In this document: one piece after another, positions 25,926 through 34,062 of the stretch
How the letters are laid out: every line of letters starts with the position of its first letter
Numbering within the stretch: the stretch's first letter is position 1
Assembly: GCF_009649635.1 (NCBI RefSeq)
Contig: NZ_WJII01000001.1
Span: forward strand, 868,001 to 932,000
DNA length: 64,000 nt
From: Microbacterium sp. SYP-A9085
GTDB lineage: Bacteria; Actinomycetota; Actinomycetes; Actinomycetales; Microbacteriaceae
Direction of reading: 5' to 3'
Program-made: the position numbers and the translations under genes
Notes under the pieces: model-generated
The model's input: the letters and a program-made list of their open reading frames with translations, nothing else
The model's database searches: none
Told to the model about the DNA's origin: nothing

Positions 25926-26084
25926 GGGGTCCTGCGCTCATGGACGTGGACGCGTCACGTTAGCGAGGAGCTTACGCGGCGCCGGCGACGCTCTTGGGCG
26001 CGGCATCCTCCGGCAGTAGCCTGACCTGGATCGGTGAGGTTCCCCCGCCTCGATTCCCGACCGATCGTGCTGGCACCAGCAACA

Positions 26085-26127
26085 CCACCCCGCGCAGCTC
26101 GGCGCCGACGCGACGCGCGCGGGGTGG
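26085..26127. repeat. Inverted repeat with 11-bp perfect arms
   Basis: The arms CCACCCCGCGC (26085-26095) and GCGCGGGGTGG (26117-26127) enclose 21 bases. It lies in 292 bases without a convincing gene between the GntR stop and the tRNA fragment. There is no T-run after either arm. It may end transcription of the regulator or be a relic of the mobile element's target region. Confidence 0.5.
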
Positions 26128-26217
26128 CGTCCTGGTGGATCGGCAGCCGCCGGACGGTGCAGCCGCCCAGTGCTGCGACGGGCAGCAAGCGCAGGATTCC
26201 GCGGGTCGATGGGTTGG

Positions 26218-26257
26218 GGGGCTGACGGGAATCGAACCCGCGCTGTCTGCTTGGGAA
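26218..26257 (-). repeat. Left attachment repeat (truncated tRNA-Gly 3' half)
   Basis: All 40 bases are identical to 27284-27323. They contain the acceptor, T-arm and 3' anticodon-loop side of tRNA-Gly; identity stops at TTGGGAA inside the anticodon loop. No 5' half is present, so it cannot be a functional tRNA. It is best read as the original tRNA end displaced by integration. Confidence 0.85.
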
Positions 26258-26258
26258 T

Positions 26259-26375
26259 GCCTCAGTCGTTGGTTTTGCCATCAAGGGCCTAGTTTGGCTG
26301 GCGATCATCGGCATTGTTCTGTTCCTTGGGACCTTGATTTTCGGGTTTCTCCGGAATCGCAGCCGCAAGGGCTGA
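26259..26375 (+). pseudogene. Fragment encoding a C-terminal hydrophobic helix
   Basis: An open frame with no start codon encodes 38 residues ending in TGA. It holds one membrane helix (LVWLAIIGIVLFLGTLIFGF) and a basic tail (LRNRSRKG). Its base composition is markedly less GC-rich than its neighbours. It begins immediately after the attachment repeat, which suggests that the gene was cut by integration or by deletion at the repeat. Family unknown. Confidence 0.4.
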
Positions 26376-26441
26376 TCCCTACCGTTCCCGGCCCCGGGGT
26401 ACCCTGTGAGCGCGTACATGTGCCGCGCGTACAGTCCGAGA

Positions 26442-26645
26442 ATGACGAGAAATGTGACAGGCACGCCCCCGGGCGTCGAGAGACCTGAAGACCCGACTCG
26501 CGCGGCACGCTGGGCAGACGCGTTGAGCGAGCACTGGCACGGTTACGAGCCGACCGCGGAGACGCAGGCGCGGGCCGAAAGCGTCCAGCGGGCGCGGAAT
26601 CTGAAGCCGACGCACATCGCCTCGCGGCCTCCGGAACCGCACTGA
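26442..26645 (+). CDS. Small hypothetical protein inside the mini-element
   Basis: A 67-residue hydrophilic protein beginning MTRNVTGTPPGVERPEDP, with a predicted helical middle (AARWADALSEHWHGYEPTAE). No motif or ribosome binding site is clear; a longer frame starts 12 codons upstream. Its stop abuts the stop of the next gene on the opposite strand. Probably an element gene of unknown function, if expressed at all. Confidence 0.35.
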   Translation: MTRNVTGTPPGVERPEDPTRAARWADALSEHWHGYEPTAETQARAESVQRARNLKPTHIASRPPEPH

Positions 26646-26888
26646 TCATCGCCCCTCCCCGGTATTCACCTGGCGGGCGGCGGTGAGAGCGGCGCGGGCG
26701 AGGAACGTAAACCAGTCCCCCGGCTCCATGTCTCCGCCGCCAGCATCGGCCCGCTGTTCACGCGCCGAGTAGTCCACGTCAGCGTCGTTGAGCGCCTGCC
26801 GCATCGCCCCCACCTCCGCCTTGGTCGGCTCGCGGGTCGCCTGCCAGACCGCGCCCTCCACGAACGTCGTCAGCCGCGACTTCAGCAA
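26646..26888 (-). CDS. Small hypothetical protein inside the mini-element
   Basis: An 80-residue protein starting MLKSRLTTFVEGAVWQATRE, helical and charged, with no known domain. Codon use is similar to chromosomal genes. It lies convergent with the small plus-strand gene and divergent from the integrase remnant. It may be a relic of a phage or plasmid gene. No function can be assigned. Confidence 0.4.
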   Translation of the reverse strand: MLKSRLTTFVEGAVWQATREPTKAEVGAMRQALNDADVDYSAREQRADAGGGDMEPGDWFTFLARAALTAARQVNTGEGR

Positions 26889-26950
26889 GTCATAGAGTTC
26901 ACCCGCCGCGTGCCGCCGCTCCGCTTCGGCTCGGGCTTCCTGCTCGATGG

Positions 26951-27217
26951 TTCCCGCCGGCGGTCGGCACGCTCCGGTGGCCGGAGAACGTGCGTACCGA
27001 ATGGGCGAAGGCGATGAAGGGTACGAGCGTGGAATGGATGACGGCGAAGTCCTGCCGGAAGGCGGTCGCGACGGTCCTCGGCGTCGAGGACGCGCAGCTG
27101 CAGCTCGGTCATGCGGATCCGGCCGTTACCTCACGGCACTACGTCGAACGGCCGCTGGAGCGTCCCGACATGGCCGCACGGCGGCTGGACGTGTTCGCCA
27201 GCGAAAACGGCGAGTAG
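26951..27217 (+). pseudogene. Tyrosine integrase, C-terminal remnant
   Basis: The frame retains the end of a phage-type tyrosine recombinase: an FPPAVGTLRWPENVRTEW block, an RKAVATVL stretch matching the HxxR box, LGHADPAVTSRHY with the second conserved His, and the catalytic Tyr in RHYVERP. The box II His is replaced (KSCRK for HTFRK), several residues are missing before LGH, and the N-terminal and core-binding domains are gone. It therefore cannot be active. It sits beside the tRNA, as integrases of such elements do. Confidence 0.8.
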
Positions 27218-27222
27218 ACGGA

Positions 27223-27260
27223 GAATCGCCCTCCCGATCCGATGATCAGGAGGGCGATTC
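27223..27260 (+). terminator. Perfect 12-bp inverted repeat after the integrase
   Basis: The arms GAATCGCCCTCC and GGAGGGCGATTC enclose 14 bases and begin 6 bases after the integrase stop. There is no T-run, so it would be a weak or Rho-type terminator. It could also be an integrase or excisionase arm-site dyad next to the attachment site. Confidence 0.5.
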
Positions 27261-27282
27261 AGTCCAGGAAACCCCTGGCCGG

Positions 27283-27353
27283 AGGGGCTGACGGGAATCG
27301 AACCCGCGCTGTCTGCTTGGGAAGCAGAAGTTCTGCCATTGAACTACAGCCCC
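27283..27353 (-). tRNA. tRNA-Gly (anticodon CCC)
   Basis: The 71-base gene folds into a full cloverleaf. The acceptor is GGGGCTG paired with CAGCCCC, the D-arm GTTC/GAAC, the anticodon stem TCTGC/GCAGA with loop TTCCCAA (anticodon CCC), and the T-loop TTCGATT. The CCA end is not fully encoded. It reads GGG codons. The 3' half is duplicated at 26218-26257. TATGCT at 27378-27383 (minus strand) may be the -10 box. Confidence 0.95.
27284..27323 (-). repeat. Right attachment repeat within tRNA-Gly
   Basis: This is the 40-base copy that forms the intact tRNA's 3' half and is identical to 26218-26257. The element's integrase end lies immediately next to it. It restores the tRNA gene after integration. 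Confidence 0.85.
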
Positions 27354-27449
27354 GCACACGCCGAAACGTGCCCGGCCAGCATAACAGGATCCGCCGGGAG
27401 CCCCCCCGTGCCGCGCGTGACGCGCAATGCTCCTCCATCGGGAGTTTTT

Positions 27450-27477
27450 CCGGGCTGCAACATACGTTGCAGCCCGG
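27450..27477. repeat. 28-base hairpin palindrome, 12-bp perfect arms
   Basis: The arms CCGGGCTGCAAC and GTTGCAGCCCGG surround ATAC. The palindrome lies in the gap between tRNA-Gly and the DUF2510 gene, preceded on the plus strand by a short GGAG-TTTTT sequence. No T-run follows on either side. It may be an operator or a strong RNA hairpin. Confidence 0.6.
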
Positions 27478-27602
27478 GCGTGTCGCTTGCACTGGGGCGC
27501 GGCAGGCATCACAATGTGAGCAGTCGTCCAGGTCCCGCGTCAGCGGGGCGCACGCTCTGGGGAGTAGGCGCGGGCGGCGACGTGATCGGACTGGGGGACG
27601 AC

Positions 27603-28070
27603 ATGGCTCTTCAACATGCGCCGGCGAGCATGCCGGCGGGATGGTACCGCGACAGCGACCCGACGAAGTTGCGCTGGTGGGACGGCGAGCAGTGGACCGA
27701 CCGCGTCAAGGGCGCGGCAGAACCGCCGCCACTGTACGCGCTGAGCACGCCGGCTGCGATCGGCGAGCCGCTGCGCGAACGTAACGTGCTCTCGGCTGTG
27801 GCGCTGGTCGCCGCCGTCGTTGCGATCATCGCGTGCCTCGCGGTCGCGGGCATCACGCTGACGGGTATGACACTGCCGCCCTGGATGCTGCCGCTGGTGG
27901 CATTGGGTGGGAGCATCCTCGCCCTCGTGCTCGGCGTGATCGCAGGACGTCGTGTGGAGTACACAGGCGAAGGGCGCCGCGCGACGGTCATCGCGCTCGT
28001 GCTCAGCGGCGTGCTCGTGCTCGCGGGCCTCGCCGTCGCCGTGATGCAGTTCACGCTGTCGACCGTCTGA
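27603..28070 (+). CDS. DUF2510-containing membrane protein
   Basis: This 155-residue protein has an N-terminal DUF2510 module (about 10-35; MPAGWYRDSDPTKLRWWDGEQW), a linker, and three hydrophobic helices in the C-terminal half. Such proteins are common in Actinobacteria and act at the membrane in unknown ways. ATG 27603 has a GGGGGA seven bases upstream and starts shortly before the domain. It stands alone in its transcription unit. Confidence 0.8.
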   Translation: MALQHAPASMPAGWYRDSDPTKLRWWDGEQWTDRVKGAAEPPPLYALSTPAAIGEPLRERNVLSAVALVAAVVAIIACLAVAGITLTGMTLPPWMLPLVALGGSILALVLGVIAGRRVEYTGEGRRATVIALVLSGVLVLAGLAVAVMQFTLSTV

Positions 28071-28120
28071 CGGTCGGCGCAGTGGGAAGCCGCGGCGGGA
28101 AGCGCCGGTAGGCTGGCCTC

Positions 28121-28726
28121 GTGCTGCTCTCGGACCGCGACATCCGCCGACAGATCACCGACGCGCGCATCGCGCTGGACCCGTGGGATGCCGCGATGGT
28201 GCAGCCCTCGAGCGTCGATGTGCGCCTGGACCGCTACTTCCGGCTGTTCGACAACCACAAGTACCCGTTCATCGACCCCGCCGAGGACCAGCCCGACCTC
28301 ACCCACCTGATCGAGGTGGCCCCCGACGAGCCGTTCGTGCTGCACCCCGGCGAGTTCGCCCTCGGGTCCACGTTCGAACAGGTGACGCTCCCCGACGACA
28401 TCGCCGCGCGCCTGGAAGGCAAGTCGTCGCTGGGCCGGCTCGGGCTGCTCACCCACTCCACCGCCGGCTTCATCGACCCCGGCTTCTCGGGCCACGTCAC
28501 GCTCGAGCTCTCCAACGTCGCCACACTGCCGATCAAGCTGTGGCCGGGTATGAAGATCGGCCAGCTCTGCTTCTTCCAGCTCTCCTCCGCCGCGGAAACG
28601 CCCTACGGCGCCGGGCGCTACGGCAACCGCTACCAGGGGCAGCGCGGCCCGACGGCATCCCGGTCGTTCCTGAACTTCCACCTCACCGACGTCGGTACCA
28701 GCGACGCCGGTGCGCCCGGCCGCTGA
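28121..28726 (+). CDS. dcd: dCTP deaminase (probably bifunctional dCTP deaminase/dUTPase)
   Basis: This 201-residue enzyme deaminates dCTP for thymidylate synthesis. The trimeric dUTPase-like fold is clear: [15 protein letters not shown], the [12 protein letters not shown] nucleotide motif, the catalytic [17 protein letters not shown] region, and the C-terminal [15 protein letters not shown] lid. Actinobacterial homologues such as that of Mycobacterium also hydrolyse dUTP, so dUMP may be the direct product. GTG 28121 has TAGGCT ending 6 bases before it and no Shine-Dalgarno, suggesting a leaderless message. Confidence 0.95.
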   Translation: MLLSDRDIRRQITDARIALDPWDAAMVQPSSVDVRLDRYFRLFDNHKYPFIDPAEDQPDLTHLIEVAPDEPFVLHPGEFALGSTFEQVTLPDDIAARLEGKSSLGRLGLLTHSTAGFIDPGFSGHVTLELSNVATLPIKLWPGMKIGQLCFFQLSSAAETPYGAGRYGNRYQGQRGPTASRSFLNFHLTDVGTSDAGAPGR

Positions 28727-28737
28727 CCACCCGCGTA

Positions 28738-29721
28738 TTACGGCACGACGACGTGCGCGCCGTCGGGCGTGAACCGCAGCGGAGCCACGTTCATGCCGCG
28801 GTAGATGTGGTTCTCATCCCACGAGTGGAACACGAGGACGTCGCCGTGCGGCGTCACGACGACATCCTGGCCTCCCGGGCCGTCCCACCGCCTACCGCTC
28901 TGCGCGGTCGAGACGACCGGTGTCTTCTGCTTGGTGTACGGGCCGAGCAGGGAGGCGGATGTCGCCGCCCCGACCGCATAGGACGCACTGGCGTAGTCGT
29001 TCGCCGAGTACAGCAGCGTGTACGTGCCGCCCCGCAGCAGGAGGGTGGGCGCCTCGACGAGGTTCCCCTCCCACGCTTCGGTCTGCCTGATCAGCCGATG
29101 CGGCCCACCGGCCAGGGCGAGCCCGTCACGGCTCAGCGGGGCGATCTCGATCCAGGTGTCCATCCCGCAGCAGTTGCCGTCGGTCTTGTACAGCAGGTAC
29201 CGCGTGCCGTCTCTGTCGACGAACGTGCTCGGATCGATGGCTCCGCCCGCTTCGAGCGGGCAGACGAGGGGATCGCCGGATGCCGCGGCGAACGTCCCGT
29301 CGAGGGTCGACGCCGTGGCCACCCCGATGCACTGCCGACCAGAGTCGGTGTGCTCGGCCGCGAAGTACATCACTGCGCGACCGTCGATCGTGGAGACGTC
29401 TGGCGCCCACGTGCGACCCGGCGAGGCCCACGCCGGAAGCTTCGGGAGGGCATCCCGCCGCTCGACCGTCCAGGTGTGCAGGTCCCGGGACGACGCCACC
29501 TGGACGTTCACGCCGAACGAGTTCGTCGCGAAAGCGAGGTAGCCGTGGCCAGCCGCCACCACATCGGGATCCGGGAAGTCCGCGTCGATCGCGAATGCGC
29601 GGGCCGCGGCATCCGTCGCCGAGGGCGAGCTGCCCGGCTGCTGTGCCGCGCACCCGCCGAGCCCGGCGGCCGCGGCTGCGAGCACCGCTGCCGCCGACGC
29701 GCCGGCGATGGCGCGCAGCAT
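28738..29721 (-). CDS. Glycoside hydrolase family 43 lipoprotein
   Basis: This 327-residue surface glycosidase has a signal peptide ending GLGGC (lipid-anchored Cys). GH43 five-blade propeller residues are visible: the base Asp in DADFPDPDVV, the pKa-modulating Asp in GGAIDPSTF, and the acid Glu in NLVEAPTLLL. Family members remove arabinose or xylose from plant polysaccharides. ATG 29721 has AAAGG six bases upstream; a GTG two codons earlier overlaps the permease stop. As the last gene of the sugar importer operon it would release sugars outside the cell for uptake. Confidence 0.85.
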   Translation of the reverse strand: MLRAIAGASAAAVLAAAAAGLGGCAAQQPGSSPSATDAAARAFAIDADFPDPDVVAAGHGYLAFATNSFGVNVQVASSRDLHTWTVERRDALPKLPAWASPGRTWAPDVSTIDGRAVMYFAAEHTDSGRQCIGVATASTLDGTFAAASGDPLVCPLEAGGAIDPSTFVDRDGTRYLLYKTDGNCCGMDTWIEIAPLSRDGLALAGGPHRLIRQTEAWEGNLVEAPTLLLRGGTYTLLYSANDYASASYAVGAATSASLLGPYTKQKTPVVSTAQSGRRWDGPGGQDVVVTPHGDVLVFHSWDENHIYRGMNVAPLRFTPDGAHVVVP

Positions 29722-29723
29722 CC

Positions 29724-30584
29724 TCACCCTTTCACCGCGGCGCCGGCCACGGAGTCGACGATCTGCCGCTGCGCGATCCCGAACAGCACGAGGACTGGCA
29801 CCGACGCGATCACGGCGCCGGCCATCACGATCCCGAAATGCGTGCGGTACGCGCCCTGCAGCATCGCGAGCCCGGGCTGCAGCGTCATGTTCTCGGGGGA
29901 GAGCAGGACGTACACCGGCCACAGGAAGTCGTTCCAATTGTTCAGGAACGACAGCACGGCCAGCGTCGCCAGAGCGGGGCGCGCCAGTGGCAGCACGACC
30001 TGCACGAAGATGCGGAAGTCCCCGGCCCCGTCGATCCGGGCCGCCTCCTCGATCTCGATCGGCAGTCCCACGAAGAACTGCCGCAGGAAGAAGATGCCGA
30101 ACGCGCCGGCCGCCCCCGGCACGGTGATCGCGAGGATGGTGTCCAGCCAGCCGAGGTTCTGCACGATCAGGTAGTTCGGGATGAGGAAGACCACCGGCGG
30201 CACCAGCAGTGTCGAGATGATGACGCCGAAGATGACCTTCTTGCCGGCGAAGTCCAGGCGGGCGAGCGCGTAGGCGCCCATCGACGCAGTGACCAGGATC
30301 AGCACGGTCTGCACGGACGCCGCCGCGAAGCTGTTCCACAACCACAGCAGGATCGGCTGCTGGCCGCTCGCGAGGGTGTGGTAGGCGTCGAGTGAGACCG
30401 GGTTCGGGAACGAGTACGGGTTGCGCACGGCGTCGGCATCCGTCTTGAACGACGTGATGAGCGTCCACACCAGCGGCAGCACGATGATCAGGCCGAGCAC
30501 TATCAGCACGGCGTACAGCGTGCTGGTCGCGGTGATCCGCCGCCCGGTGGGGCGGCGCCGCGGGATGCTCGTGACAGTGCTCAT
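29724..30584 (-). CDS. Sugar ABC transporter permease (MalG type)
   Basis: This 286-residue permease of the carbohydrate CUT1 class has six predicted helices. The EAA loop is EEAARIDGAGDFRIFVQVVLPL (split here by its central Gly), near residue 185. It pairs with the permease encoded upstream; their genes overlap by 4 bases. The ATPase is not encoded here, which is usual for this class in Actinobacteria, where a shared MsiK-type ATPase serves several importers. Confidence 0.9.
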   Translation of the reverse strand: MSTVTSIPRRRPTGRRITATSTLYAVLIVLGLIIVLPLVWTLITSFKTDADAVRNPYSFPNPVSLDAYHTLASGQQPILLWLWNSFAAASVQTVLILVTASMGAYALARLDFAGKKVIFGVIISTLLVPPVVFLIPNYLIVQNLGWLDTILAITVPGAAGAFGIFFLRQFFVGLPIEIEEAARIDGAGDFRIFVQVVLPLARPALATLAVLSFLNNWNDFLWPVYVLLSPENMTLQPGLAMLQGAYRTHFGIVMAGAVIASVPVLVLFGIAQRQIVDSVAGAAVKG

Positions 30585-31558
30585 GCGTCGAGCTTCTCTG
30601 CGCGCTCCCGCTGTACGCGGAAGTTGATGATGCTGATAATGGCGAGGAACGCGAACAGGATGTAGCTCATGGCGGAGGCCGGGGCCATGTTGTTCTGCGA
30701 CAGCCCCTGGTCGGCGATGTACATGATCGCGGTGCGGGTGGCGTTGCCCGGGCCGCCGGCGGTGAGCAGATAGGACTGGCCGAACATGTTGGCCGACGCC
30801 AGCACCGTCGTCGTCGTGATGAACAGCATGACCGGGCGCAGCCCCGGCAGCGTCACGCTGGAGAAGGACCGGACGGCGCCGGCCCCGTCCAGGGCCGCCG
30901 CCTCATAGAGATCACCGTTGATGCCCTTCAGCCCGGCCAGGAAGATGACGGTGTTCAGCCCCATCGTCCACCACACCGTCACACCGACGAGCGATACCCA
31001 CACCCACGGCACATCCACGAGCCACGGGATGTCACCGGGAAGCCCGACTACGGAGAGGACGTGGTTGAGGATGCCGGATTGGGTGTCGAGGATGTATCCC
31101 CAGATGAGGCCGACCACGGCGACGCCCAGGACATACGGTGCGAAGAAGATCGTGCGGAACGCGGTGGCCGCATGGATGCGGTTGTTCAGCAGCACGGCGA
31201 CAAGAAGCGGAATCACCACCAGGAAGGGCACGCTGGCCACGGTGAAGATGCCGGTCGCGGCCATCGAGTGCCAGAAGTCGGCCGACGTCGCGGAGCCGGG
31301 CGTGAACAGATCGATGTAGTTCTGCAGCCCGATGAAGTGCTGGATGTCGCGGAACGGGCTCCAGTCGGTCACGCTGATCCAGAGGCCGAAGACCGCCGGG
31401 GCGACCACGAAGGTCAGGAACAGCACCAGGAACGGCGCGAGGAAGAGATAGGCCGTGACCGTCCGACGCCGGGTCGGCAGCACGCGGCGGCCGCGTCGTC
31501 CCCGCGCCTGAGCGGGCGCGGGGACGACGACGGCGGATACGACGGTGTCAGTCGCCAT
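30581..31558 (-). CDS. Sugar ABC transporter permease (MalF type)
   Basis: This 325-residue partner permease has a cytoplasmic, Arg-rich N-terminus (RRGRRVLPTRRRT) and six helices. The EAA loop is LYEAAALDGAGAVRSFSSV. Its ATG lies 11 bases inside the end of the binding-protein gene, so the two are tightly coupled. It forms the translocation pore with the MalG-type subunit. Confidence 0.9.
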   Translation of the reverse strand: MATDTVVSAVVVPAPAQARGRRGRRVLPTRRRTVTAYLFLAPFLVLFLTFVVAPAVFGLWISVTDWSPFRDIQHFIGLQNYIDLFTPGSATSADFWHSMAATGIFTVASVPFLVVIPLLVAVLLNNRIHAATAFRTIFFAPYVLGVAVVGLIWGYILDTQSGILNHVLSVVGLPGDIPWLVDVPWVWVSLVGVTVWWTMGLNTVIFLAGLKGINGDLYEAAALDGAGAVRSFSSVTLPGLRPVMLFITTTTVLASANMFGQSYLLTAGGPGNATRTAIMYIADQGLSQNNMAPASAMSYILFAFLAIISIINFRVQRERAEKLDA

Positions 31559-32858
31559 ACTTCGATTGGTTCTGCTTCAGGATCTGGTCGGCCTTCGCCT
31601 TCGCGTCGTCGAGAGCCTGCTGCGGAGACTTCTTACCCGTCAGCGCCTCGCTGAGGGCCGTCGTGATCAGCGCGTTTGCCTCGTTGATGCCCGGCGACAC
31701 GGTCTCATAGTGCGCGTAGTCCAACTCCCCGATGAACGCCTGCAGGCTGGGGTACTTCTGGACGAGCCCAGGATCGTTGCGCACCGTGTTCGCGGCCGGC
31801 AACTCACCGGTCGAGGCCCAGTCAGCCGAGTTGTCGTTCATCCATTTGACGAACACGGCGGCCGCCTGCGTCTTGTTCGTGTCCTGTCCCTTGTTGGCGG
31901 GGAACACCCAGTGCGTCGAGCTGGACCAGACCGCCTTCTGCGTGCCGATCTGCGGCACCGGCGCGGCCGCCCAGTTCAGGCCCTTGAACGCGTCATTGGT
32001 CGTCTGCCACACGCCGTTCCAGTTGAACGCGGTCTTGCCGGCCAGCAGCGCCTTGATGTTCCCGTCCTGGGCGACGTTCGCGGGGCTGTATCCCTGCTTC
32101 ACGAGATCCGTCATCCAGGTGAGCGCCTTCACTCCGGCATCCGAATTGAATGTCGCCTCGGTGACGTCCTTGTTGTAGAGGTCGCCGCCGAACTGCCACA
32201 CGAGGCTCTCGAATTCGAACGTGCCGGTGAACACGTATCCGTCGACCCAATCGCCTTGCACGCCGGCGGACTTGAGCTTGGCAAGTGCCGCCATATACGA
32301 CGCCTCGTCGGTGGGGATGTCGGAGACCCCGCCCTTGGTCATCACGTCCTTGTTGACGTACAGACCGAGCGGCGTCACGCTCCAGGGCACGGCATACTGG
32401 GCACCCTTGTAGTTGCCCTTGTCGAAGACGCCGGGCGGGAAGTCGTCGGCGGTGTAGCCGAGGTTCTTCACGATGGCGTCGGACTTCAGCAGCAGGTTCT
32501 GGGCGGCGTAGGTCGCCAGATCGTCGCCGTGCAGGACGGCGACATCCGGCCCCTTGCCGGCCTTGATCGCCAGGGGCATCTTCGCGGCGATGTCACCCCA
32601 CTCCTGCGGCACGTCCTTGACGACGATGTTCTTGTGCTCGGAGTTGAACTTGTCGATCATCTTCGGGACCAGGACGGGAGCGGCACCGCCGGTCCAGCCG
32701 TTCCAGAAGGTGATGTCGACCTTCGGCCCGTCGTAGGAGCCTCCGCCCGAGACGGCGTCGCCACCGCCCTTCGCTCCGGACCCTGCACAGCCGGCGAGGC
32801 CGATGCCGACGGCGAGGGCGAGCCCGAGGGCCAGTCCCCGACTCACTGCCTTCTTCAT
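31548..32858 (-). CDS. Sugar ABC transporter substrate-binding lipoprotein
   Basis: This 436-residue family 1 extracellular binding protein has a signal peptide ending LAGC. The mature part starts with a Gly/Ser linker, then VDITFWNGWTGGAAPV, the usual first strand of carbohydrate-binding members. ATG 32858 is preceded by AAGGAGAG; an earlier in-frame ATG has no such site. A strong promoter (32924-32952) with an overlapping LacI-type operator lies upstream. The GH43 and GH2 enzymes suggest plant-derived oligosaccharides as ligands. Confidence 0.92.
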   Translation of the reverse strand: MKKAVSRGLALGLALAVGIGLAGCAGSGAKGGGDAVSGGGSYDGPKVDITFWNGWTGGAAPVLVPKMIDKFNSEHKNIVVKDVPQEWGDIAAKMPLAIKAGKGPDVAVLHGDDLATYAAQNLLLKSDAIVKNLGYTADDFPPGVFDKGNYKGAQYAVPWSVTPLGLYVNKDVMTKGGVSDIPTDEASYMAALAKLKSAGVQGDWVDGYVFTGTFEFESLVWQFGGDLYNKDVTEATFNSDAGVKALTWMTDLVKQGYSPANVAQDGNIKALLAGKTAFNWNGVWQTTNDAFKGLNWAAAPVPQIGTQKAVWSSSTHWVFPANKGQDTNKTQAAAVFVKWMNDNSADWASTGELPAANTVRNDPGLVQKYPSLQAFIGELDYAHYETVSPGINEANALITTALSEALTGKKSPQQALDDAKAKADQILKQNQSKYGD

Positions 32859-32923
32859 GTGATTGCTCTCCTTCGAGGTGGATCGACGCGATGGCGCCAA
32901 CGTCGGACACGGGGTTGTCCGTG

Positions 32924-32952
32924 AATTTACAGCGCTAGAATTTTGCTGTCAA
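32924..32952 (-). promoter_or_regulatory. Promoter of the sugar ABC operon with LacI operator
   Basis: On the minus strand, TTGACA (32947-32952) and TAAATT (32924-32929) are separated by 17 bases, a near-consensus housekeeping promoter. The 14-base dyad TTACAGCGCTAGAA (32927-32940) covers the -10 box. A near-identical copy lies at the GH2 promoter. Repression by the adjacent LacI-family protein is likely. Confidence 0.75.
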
Positions 32953-33016
32953 GCGATTTACGCGACCGTCCCCCGTACTAGTGTCGAGCCCAACGCGGAT
33001 CGCACCGGGAGGTGAA

Positions 33017-34021
33017 ATGGCGGGAGTTCGGCTGCAGGATGTCGCCGATGTGGCCGGTGTCTCGATGAAGACGGTGTCGAACGTCGTGCGCAACTACCCG
33101 CACGTCTCGGCCAAGACGCGTGAGCGGGTCCAGCGCGCGATCGACGAGCTCGGGTATCGGCCCAACGCGATGGGACGGCGTTTGGCCACCGGGAAGACCG
33201 GCTTGCTCGCCCTCGCGTTCGCCAACGTCGCCATCCCGTACTTCGCCGAGCTCGCCCGCGTCGTCTCCCGTGTCGCCGAGGAGTTCGGCTACCGCGTGCT
33301 GCTGGAGGAGACGGATGCCACCCTCGAGGGCGAACGGGCTCTGATGGCGGGGTCTGAGGCGGGCCTGGTCGACGGCGTGATCTTCCAGCCGAGTGTCATG
33401 CGCTCCACCGAGATAGCGCGTCACCGCACGGACCTGCCGCTCGTGCTGATCGGTGAGACCGCCGCGCCGCTGACCGTCGACCGCGTCATGATCGACAACG
33501 TCGCGGCCGCGCGCGACGTGACCGACCTCCTGATCCGCGCAGGCAGGCGCCGCATCGGCTTCGTCGGTCACGAGCGACCGCGGCTGTCCGAGACATCCCG
33601 TCAGCGCATCCTCGGGTATCAGGAGGCGCTGGAGGCGGCGCGGATCACCCCCGACCCGGCGCTGCTGTTCTCCTCGGCGGAGATCTCGGCGGGCGGCTCG
33701 GTCGACGCCGTCGGCGCGGCGATCGATGCCGGGGTGCGCTTCGACGCTCTCGTGTGCCGCGACGACCTCGCCGCGATCGGCGCGCTGCGTGCCCTGCACG
33801 AGCGGGGCGTCGCCGTCCCGGACGAGGTCGCCGTCACCGGATGGGATGACATCAGCTTCAGCGCGGTGACATTTCCGAGCCTTACCACTGTGGCGCCGGA
33901 TCTGGAGGCACTGGCGCGGCGGGCGCTCGAGCTCCTGGTCGAGAGAGTCGACGGATACGGTGGCGCCGGGCGTCATGAGATTGTCCCGTACACGGTGGTG
34001 GTCCGGGAGAGTACGCCGTAG
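33017..34021 (+). CDS. LacI-family transcriptional regulator
   Basis: This 334-residue regulator has an N-terminal helix-turn-helix (LQDVADVAGVSMKTVSNVV), the hinge helix (NAMGRRLATGKT) and a periplasmic-binding-protein-like effector domain (about 60-330). ATG 33017 has GGGAGG 5-10 bases upstream. It lies between the divergent sugar ABC/GH43 operon and GH2. The same dyad at both promoters makes it the likely repressor of both, released by a sugar. Confidence 0.92.
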   Translation: MAGVRLQDVADVAGVSMKTVSNVVRNYPHVSAKTRERVQRAIDELGYRPNAMGRRLATGKTGLLALAFANVAIPYFAELARVVSRVAEEFGYRVLLEETDATLEGERALMAGSEAGLVDGVIFQPSVMRSTEIARHRTDLPLVLIGETAAPLTVDRVMIDNVAAARDVTDLLIRAGRRRIGFVGHERPRLSETSRQRILGYQEALEAARITPDPALLFSSAEISAGGSVDAVGAAIDAGVRFDALVCRDDLAAIGALRALHERGVAVPDEVAVTGWDDISFSAVTFPSLTTVAPDLEALARRALELLVERVDGYGGAGRHEIVPYTVVVRESTP

Positions 34022-34027
34022 GTCGGA

Positions 34028-34056
34028 TTTACAGCGCTGGAACTTTGCGGCATGCT
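34028..34056 (+). promoter_or_regulatory. Promoter of the GH2 gene with LacI operator
   Basis: TTTACA (34028-34033) and CATGCT (34051-34056) are 17 bases apart, and the -10-like box ends six bases before the GH2 ATG. The dyad TTACAGCGCTGGAA (34029-34042) overlaps the -35 and spacer. It matches the operator at the ABC promoter at 13 of 14 positions. Confidence 0.65.
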
Positions 34057-34062
34057 GGAGGC

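Larger units (their letters stand above)
26218..27323. mobile_element. Decayed mini-element integrated in the tRNA-Gly 3' end
   Basis: A 40-base perfect direct repeat flanks the stretch: 26218-26257 and 27284-27323. The right copy is the 3' half of the intact tRNA-Gly gene, from the anticodon loop to the acceptor end. This is the standard footprint of a tyrosine integrase. Between them are a C-terminal integrase remnant next to the tRNA, two small unknown genes and a hydrophobic fragment, in sequence that is partly less GC-rich. At about 1.07 kb it is far too small for an active element, so it is the remains of a prophage or integrative element. Confidence 0.8.

Noticed and set aside
26882..27112. 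A minus-strand gene opposite the integrase remnant
   Set aside because: The product is Arg/Pro-rich and featureless, whereas the plus strand matches an integrase C-terminus.
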